8,928 nucleotides of DNA, taken from positions 1 to 8,928 of the forward strand of contig JAJDFU010000282.1 of assembly GCA_020528935.1 (NCBI GenBank), read 5' to 3'. Origin of the DNA: Saprospiraceae bacterium. GTDB lineage: Bacteria > Bacteroidota > Bacteroidia > Chitinophagales > Saprospiraceae. Position 1 is the stretch's first letter. Each line of letters starts with the position of its first letter. The notes under the pieces were generated by a model, which was not told the origin of the DNA, made no database searches, and saw only the letters and a list, made by a program, of their open reading frames with translations. A program made the position numbers and the translations under genes. Shown piece by piece: positions 6,068-8,928 of the stretch.

Positions 6068-6161
6068 ACCCTGTCCTGACATCCGCAGGATCGTCATGGA
6101 TCAGCATCCCCATTGGGGTGCATATCAAATAAGTGATTACAATCCAAAACCCTGATACCGC

Positions 6162-6281
6162 ATGGACGAACAACATTTTACCATTCGTCAGCCCAAGGGG
6201 CGGAATATGCGGTGCATTTTCCGGCTTAGGTGTCGAATAGGTCCAGAATGCGAATGTAGGGCAAAGAACTCAAATGGCTGA
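6162..6281 (+). CDS. Possible 39-codon small ORF (doubtful)
   Basis: An ATG at 6162 opens a 39-codon frame ending in TGA at 6279-6281. It begins MDEQHFTIRQPKG and continues with an Arg/Cys-rich stretch (MRCIFRLRCRIG, then ECECRAK). A 6-bp dyad begins 9 bp after the stop. There is no recognised family, no clear promoter and no conserved motif beyond four cysteines. A frame of this length can occur by chance in GC-rich DNA, so this is recorded only as a candidate small protein or remnant. Confidence 0.15.
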   Translation: MDEQHFTIRQPKGRNMRCIFRLRCRIGPECECRAKNSNG

Positions 6282-6339
6282 GCGGGAGATGCGATGGGCA
6301 GATCGCACTTGCCGCCGGTGCGAAGTGGCCTGCGTGAAA

Positions 6340-6367
6340 CCGCCCGGGGCCAAAGAGCTCCGGGCGG
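6340..6367 (-). terminator. GC-rich hairpin after cdsA, probable terminator
   Basis: CCGCCCGG at 6340-6347 pairs perfectly with CCGGGCGG at 6360-6367. The stem extends inward by three more pairs, one of them G-T, to a 6-nt loop. It begins 21 bp downstream of the cdsA stop. Read on the minus strand only three Ts follow the stem (TTTCACG), so it is a strong hairpin with a weak U-tract. It may be an imperfect terminator or a 3'-end stabilising structure. Confidence 0.5.
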
Positions 6368-6388
6368 CATCTTCGGGCTCAGTGCCAC

Positions 6389-7222
6389 TCAGCGGACCCA
6401 AAGGATGAAAGCCGCGGCGTAAGGCAGCAGAAAGATAAAGGCGTCGAAGCGATCCAGCAGGCCGCCGTGGCCCGGCAGAATGGTGCCCGAATCCTTGACC
6501 CGGGCGCTGCGCTTGAGCATGGACTCCACCAGGTCGCCTATGCCCCCGAAGATAACCACGATCAGGGCCAGCGCGAGCCATTGCCACAGCAGGAGCTCGC
6601 CCAGCAAGAGGCTGATCAGGCAGGCGATGCCCAGAGTGATCAGGGCTCCACCCAGGGTGCCTTCCCAGGTCTTTTTGGGCGATATGCTGGGAAACAGCGG
6701 GCGCCGGCCCAGCCGGGAGCCTACCAGGTAGGCGCCGGTGTCGTTCACCCAGGTGAGCAGCAGCAGCCCCAGGACCGTATTGGTGCGAAAGCTGCCGTTG
6801 TCAAAGGCGATGAAATGGAGGAGGGCGAAGGGAATGCCGATGTACACCATGCCGGTGATCATGAAGGCGATGTTCTGAAAGGGCCGCTCCGACCTGGAGT
6901 AGAGCTCGTAAATAAAGGCCATGAACACGAACGGAAAGAAAAGAATGGAAGCAATAGCGATGAAGCTTTCGGCCCGGGTGAACGACAACTGATAGATGAC
7001 CACCAGCACCAGCGGCATGAGTCCCATGAGCAGGCCGATGATCTGGCGAAAGAGGTCGCGCCGCTTATGGCGCGCCAGCACCAGGCAGAAAAACTCCCAC
7101 AGGCAGATGCAGGCGATGATCGAGAACAGGAAAATAAAGGAGTACCGCCCCCCGTACACGCCCCCCAGCATGACGATCACAAAGATTACGGCCGATGACA
7201 ATCGTCTGATGAGTCCTTTCAT
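6389..7222 (-). CDS. cdsA: Phosphatidate cytidylyltransferase (CDP-diacylglycerol synthase)
   Basis: Condenses CTP and phosphatidic acid into CDP-diacylglycerol and pyrophosphate in the inner membrane, the branch point for phospholipid synthesis. The 277-residue protein has several hydrophobic segments (about 10-50, 60-110, 115-140, 190-225). It carries the full family signature at residues 234-260: S-x-L-K-R, then KDSG, PGHGG and LDRFD, including the Asp and His residues expected for metal and nucleotide binding. The upstream motifs NDTGAYLVGSRLG (160-172) and SPKKTWEG (181-188) are also intact. Length is normal for the shorter Bacteroidota enzymes. The start is set by position: its ATG follows the stop of the CPBP-family gene after one base (TGAGATG), so translation is probably coupled and the two are co-transcribed. 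A GC-rich hairpin lies just beyond the stop. Confidence 0.96.
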   Translation of the reverse strand: MKGLIRRLSSAVIFVIVMLGGVYGGRYSFIFLFSIIACICLWEFFCLVLARHKRRDLFRQIIGLLMGLMPLVLVVIYQLSFTRAESFIAIASILFFPFVFMAFIYELYSRSERPFQNIAFMITGMVYIGIPFALLHFIAFDNGSFRTNTVLGLLLLTWVNDTGAYLVGSRLGRRPLFPSISPKKTWEGTLGGALITLGIACLISLLLGELLLWQWLALALIVVIFGGIGDLVESMLKRSARVKDSGTILPGHGGLLDRFDAFIFLLPYAAAFILWVR

Positions 7223-7223
7223 C

Positions 7224-8153
7224 TCAACGCAGGGAGTTGGCCCGGCTTGATGACCGGGCTTGAAAGAAATAGGCCATGCCCAGGATCAGGAATAACGACA
7301 ACAGGCCCCAGCCCCCGTGCATGGCCTCCTCGCCCGCCTGGGGCTGGAGTAGCGCAACGGTTTCGTCTTTCCAGGCATACTGGGCCAGCACCTGCACGGC
7401 ACTGTTGGCCAAATGAGCCAGCATGGGCACACAGAGCGACGCCGTACACCAGACCCTGTAGCCCAGCAGCGCGCCCAGGGCCAGGCCAGCACGGCATCCC
7501 TGAAACTGCAGGTGAAACAGACTGAATATCACGGCAGCCGTCCAGACGGCCAGGTGGGGGTTGTCCGACAGGCGTTGGAGCTGTTGCTGCAGTACGCCCC
7601 GGAAGATCAGCTCCTCGCCCAGGGCCGGCAACAGGGCGATGACCAGCAGGTTGACGAGAAGTTCGGACGGCACCTGCATGCGCAGCAGGGCCAGGATCAT
7701 GTCCTCGGCCGATTCATCCATGCGCGTCAGCCAGTGGGGCAGGGGCAGGGCCTGGTTGATCTGGTACAGCCATTGGGCGAAGGGAAAAGCCACCAGAATG
7801 AATACCATGCCCAGCAGGAGCACCCGGAACGAGGCCGGATGGGCCAGGCGAAGGCCTTCCTTCCAGCGGCTGCCGTAGGCAAAGGCCGTGACGGCCAGGC
7901 CCGGCAGGAGAAAGGTGAAGGCGTGATTGATGCCGTTGACGAACCGGACGAGTTGGCGATCGAAACGCGGGCTCTCCGAGCTCAATTGCTCGAGCAGGAC
8001 GAGCAGGTCTTTCCCGGCCAGTATGCACAGGCCGTAGGCTGCCCCGATGCCGATCAGATAGCCCAGGAAAACGGCTAGAAAGAGCAGGAGAACAATGTGG
8101 ACAGGAGAAGGGGCCAAAGGCGAGCCGTCAGCGCGGGGCTGGGGTGAGGGCAT
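7224..8153 (-). CDS. CPBP-family intramembrane glutamic endopeptidase-like protein
   Basis: A 309-residue multi-pass membrane protein of the CPBP (CAAX protease and bacteriocin-processing, formerly Abi) family. The three conserved motif regions are visible: EELIFR at 180-185 (paired Glu plus Arg, EExxxR), FSLFH at 210-214 (FxxxH), and AHLANS at 246-251, with His247 and Asn250 matching the C-terminal His/Asn motif. Family members are intramembrane peptidases related to the eukaryotic prenyl-protein protease Rce1, or act as membrane scaffolds; the substrate of this one is unknown. The N-terminus before the first helix (1-17) is a Pro/Ser-rich tail, so the true start could be slightly downstream, though no nearer ATG is obvious. 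Hydrophobic segments lie around 18-45, 75-93, 110-130, 164-178, 200-232 and 281-297. It overlaps nothing and leads directly into cdsA. Confidence 0.9.
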   Translation of the reverse strand: MPSPQPRADGSPLAPSPVHIVLLLFLAVFLGYLIGIGAAYGLCILAGKDLLVLLEQLSSESPRFDRQLVRFVNGINHAFTFLLPGLAVTAFAYGSRWKEGLRLAHPASFRVLLLGMVFILVAFPFAQWLYQINQALPLPHWLTRMDESAEDMILALLRMQVPSELLVNLLVIALLPALGEELIFRGVLQQQLQRLSDNPHLAVWTAAVIFSLFHLQFQGCRAGLALGALLGYRVWCTASLCVPMLAHLANSAVQVLAQYAWKDETVALLQPQAGEEAMHGGWGLLSLFLILGMAYFFQARSSSRANSLR

Positions 8154-8161
8154 AGCGCATT

Positions 8162-8193
8162 TTTGGTAAATTTACAGCTTCTTTCGGTTTTTG
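8162..8193 (+). promoter_or_regulatory. Weak Bacteroidota-type promoter candidate for pdxJ
   Basis: In the 63-bp gap between the divergent CPBP and pdxJ starts, TTTG (8162-8165) is followed after 20 nt by GGTTTTTG (8186-8193). The spacing fits the -33 TTTG and -7 TAnnTTTG pattern, but the TA is replaced by GG. It ends 23 bp before the pdxJ ATG. On the opposite strand TAAATTTA is one base off the -7 consensus, without a spaced TTTG. No Shine-Dalgarno is seen for either gene. Confidence 0.25.
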
Positions 8194-8216
8194 TGGATTC
8201 AACGAATCAACCCCTT

Positions 8217-8928
8217 ATGCCCCGGCTCAGCGTCAACCTCAATAAGGTCGCTCTCCTTCGCAACGCCCGCGGCGAGAACCTGCCCGACCTGGTGCAGGTG
8301 GCTCGCGACTGCGAGCACTTCGGCGCCGAGGGCATCACCGTGCATCCCCGTCCCGATCAGCGGCACATCCGCTATGCCGATATTCCCGCCCTTAAGGAGG
8401 TGGTGACCACCGAACTGAACGTGGAGGGCAATCCCACCGACTCCTTCCTGGACCTGATGCTGGAACATCGCCCGCACCAGGTCACCCTGGTGCCCGATCC
8501 GCCGGGCGCGCTTACCTCCACCGGTGGCTGGGACACCCTCGGACAACAGGCTTACCTGCGCCGGGTGATCCGGCGGCTGCAAGAGGCCGGCTGCCGCGTT
8601 TCGGTCTTCATCGATCCGGAGCCGCGTTTTGTGGAGGGTGCCAAAGACTGCGGGGCCGATCGGGTAGAACTGTTCACCGGGCACTACGCGCGCCGCTATG
8701 CCCAAGGCCGCGAAGAAGCGATAAGGCCCCACCGCCAGTGTGCCGAGCAGGCCCTTAATTCGGGCATCGGCCTCAACGCCGGGCACGACCTCAACCTCGA
8801 CAACCTCCATTATTATTGCCGGGCAGTACCGGGCCTGCTGGAGGTCTCCATCGGGCACGCCCTCATTTGCGACGCCCTCTATCTCGGCCTGCGCAATACC
8901 GTGCAGCAATACCTCCGGCAGCTTAAGT
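8217..8928 (+). CDS. pdxJ: Pyridoxine 5'-phosphate synthase (3' end cut by window edge)
   Basis: Makes pyridoxine 5'-phosphate from 1-deoxy-D-xylulose 5-phosphate and 3-amino-2-oxopropyl phosphate, the ring-closing step of DXP-dependent vitamin B6 synthesis, in the cytoplasm. The 237 visible codons cover almost the whole TIM barrel: SVNLNKVALLRNARG (5-19), GITVHPRPDQRHIR (39-52) with His43 and His50, LNVEGN (67-72) with the equivalent of the catalytic Glu at 70, VTLVPD (89-94), VSVFIDP (128-134), GLNAGHDLN (185-193) with His190, and EVSIGHALI (209-217). The E. coli enzyme has VNIDHIATLRNAR at the N-terminus; Asn-Lys in place of Asp-His is, to my knowledge, usual in Bacteroidota. PdxJ is normally about 240 residues, so only a few codons and the stop are missing. 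ATG at 8217 gives the normal N-terminus. It is divergent from the CPBP-cdsA pair, with 63 bp between starts. Confidence 0.97.
   Translation, partial: MPRLSVNLNKVALLRNARGENLPDLVQVARDCEHFGAEGITVHPRPDQRHIRYADIPALKEVVTTELNVEGNPTDSFLDLMLEHRPHQVTLVPDPPGALTSTGGWDTLGQQAYLRRVIRRLQEAGCRVSVFIDPEPRFVEGAKDCGADRVELFTGHYARRYAQGREEAIRPHRQCAEQALNSGIGLNAGHDLNLDNLHYYCRAVPGLLEVSIGHALICDALYLGLRNTVQQYLRQLK

Larger units (their letters stand above)
6002..6388. other. Intergenic region between cdsA and the permease gene
   Basis: This 387-bp gap contains the terminator-like hairpin of cdsA at its right end and the upstream region of the permease gene at its left end. On the minus strand TATAGTTG (plus positions 6029-6036) is one base off the -7 consensus TAnnTTTG and lies about 28 bp before the permease start, but no correctly spaced TTTG is present. 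Other structure: a 7-bp inverted repeat at 6045-6067; a 7-bp stem with one G-T pair and a CATT loop at 6104-6121; a 6-bp dyad at 6290-6307 (TGCGAT, gggcag, ATCGCA). A 39-codon plus-strand frame (6162-6281) is the only possible small gene. Confidence 0.5.

Noticed and set aside
6467..7198. 243-codon plus-strand frame antisense to cdsA
   Set aside because: cdsA carries its complete signature on the minus strand; the antisense product is a Gln/Glu/Asp/His-rich mirror of hydrophobic codons.
7413..8078. 221-codon plus-strand frame antisense to the CPBP gene
   Set aside because: It is the same mirror effect: antisense of a membrane protein yields a hydrophilic Gln/Glu-rich frame. The CPBP motifs are all on the minus strand.
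7224..8153. CPBP (Abi-annotated) gene as part of a phage-defence or bacteriocin system
   Set aside because: No toxin, bacteriocin, nuclease or other defence gene is nearby. The coupling to cdsA indicates a housekeeping envelope context, and the Abi label is historical for this family.
8199..8909. 236-codon minus-strand frame antisense to pdxJ
   Set aside because: pdxJ is recognised with all active-site motifs in the plus frame; the antisense frame has no recognisable domain.

Overview
This window looks like the chromosome of a moderately GC-rich member of the Bacteroidota. A marine or aquatic Saprospiria/Lewinella-type bacterium would fit, but that placement is inference. Three things support the phylum. 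A secreted amylase carries a C-terminal type IX secretion (T9SS) sorting domain. The pdxJ product has the Asn-Lys variant of the N-terminal motif that I associate with this phylum. Gene starts lack Shine-Dalgarno sequences. I see no tRNA, rRNA, CRISPR array, transposase or phage gene.

Left block (1-3722, minus strand): a multidomain secreted GH13 alpha-amylase-type enzyme (signal peptide, starch-binding-like E-set domain, PKD domain, catalytic barrel, C-terminal beta domain, T9SS sorting domain). It is followed after 33 bp by an unrecognised 362-residue protein with a charged coiled-coil N-terminus, and then probably by the first codons of a further gene that runs off the left edge. An AT-richer, palindrome-rich 432-bp region separates the amylase from a divergent small lipoprotein gene (4155-4667, plus).

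Middle block (4724-6001, minus strand): an SbtA-family permease and a small PII-like protein of the SbtB type, 3 bp apart. This is the transporter-regulator pairing known from cyanobacterial bicarbonate uptake. Here the permease departs from the cyanobacterial SbtA sequence in a conserved motif, and the PII-like protein lacks the cysteine-containing C-terminal extension. The pair is the most interesting item in the window.

Right block (6389-8928): a CPBP-family membrane protease-like gene is followed after 1 bp by cdsA (CDP-diacylglycerol synthase), so they are probably translationally coupled. A GC-rich hairpin lies just beyond cdsA. Divergent from them, pdxJ (vitamin B6 synthesis) runs off the right edge within a few codons of its expected end.

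Most of the window is ordinary housekeeping or secreted-enzyme content. No clearly new defence, mobile or RNA system is visible.
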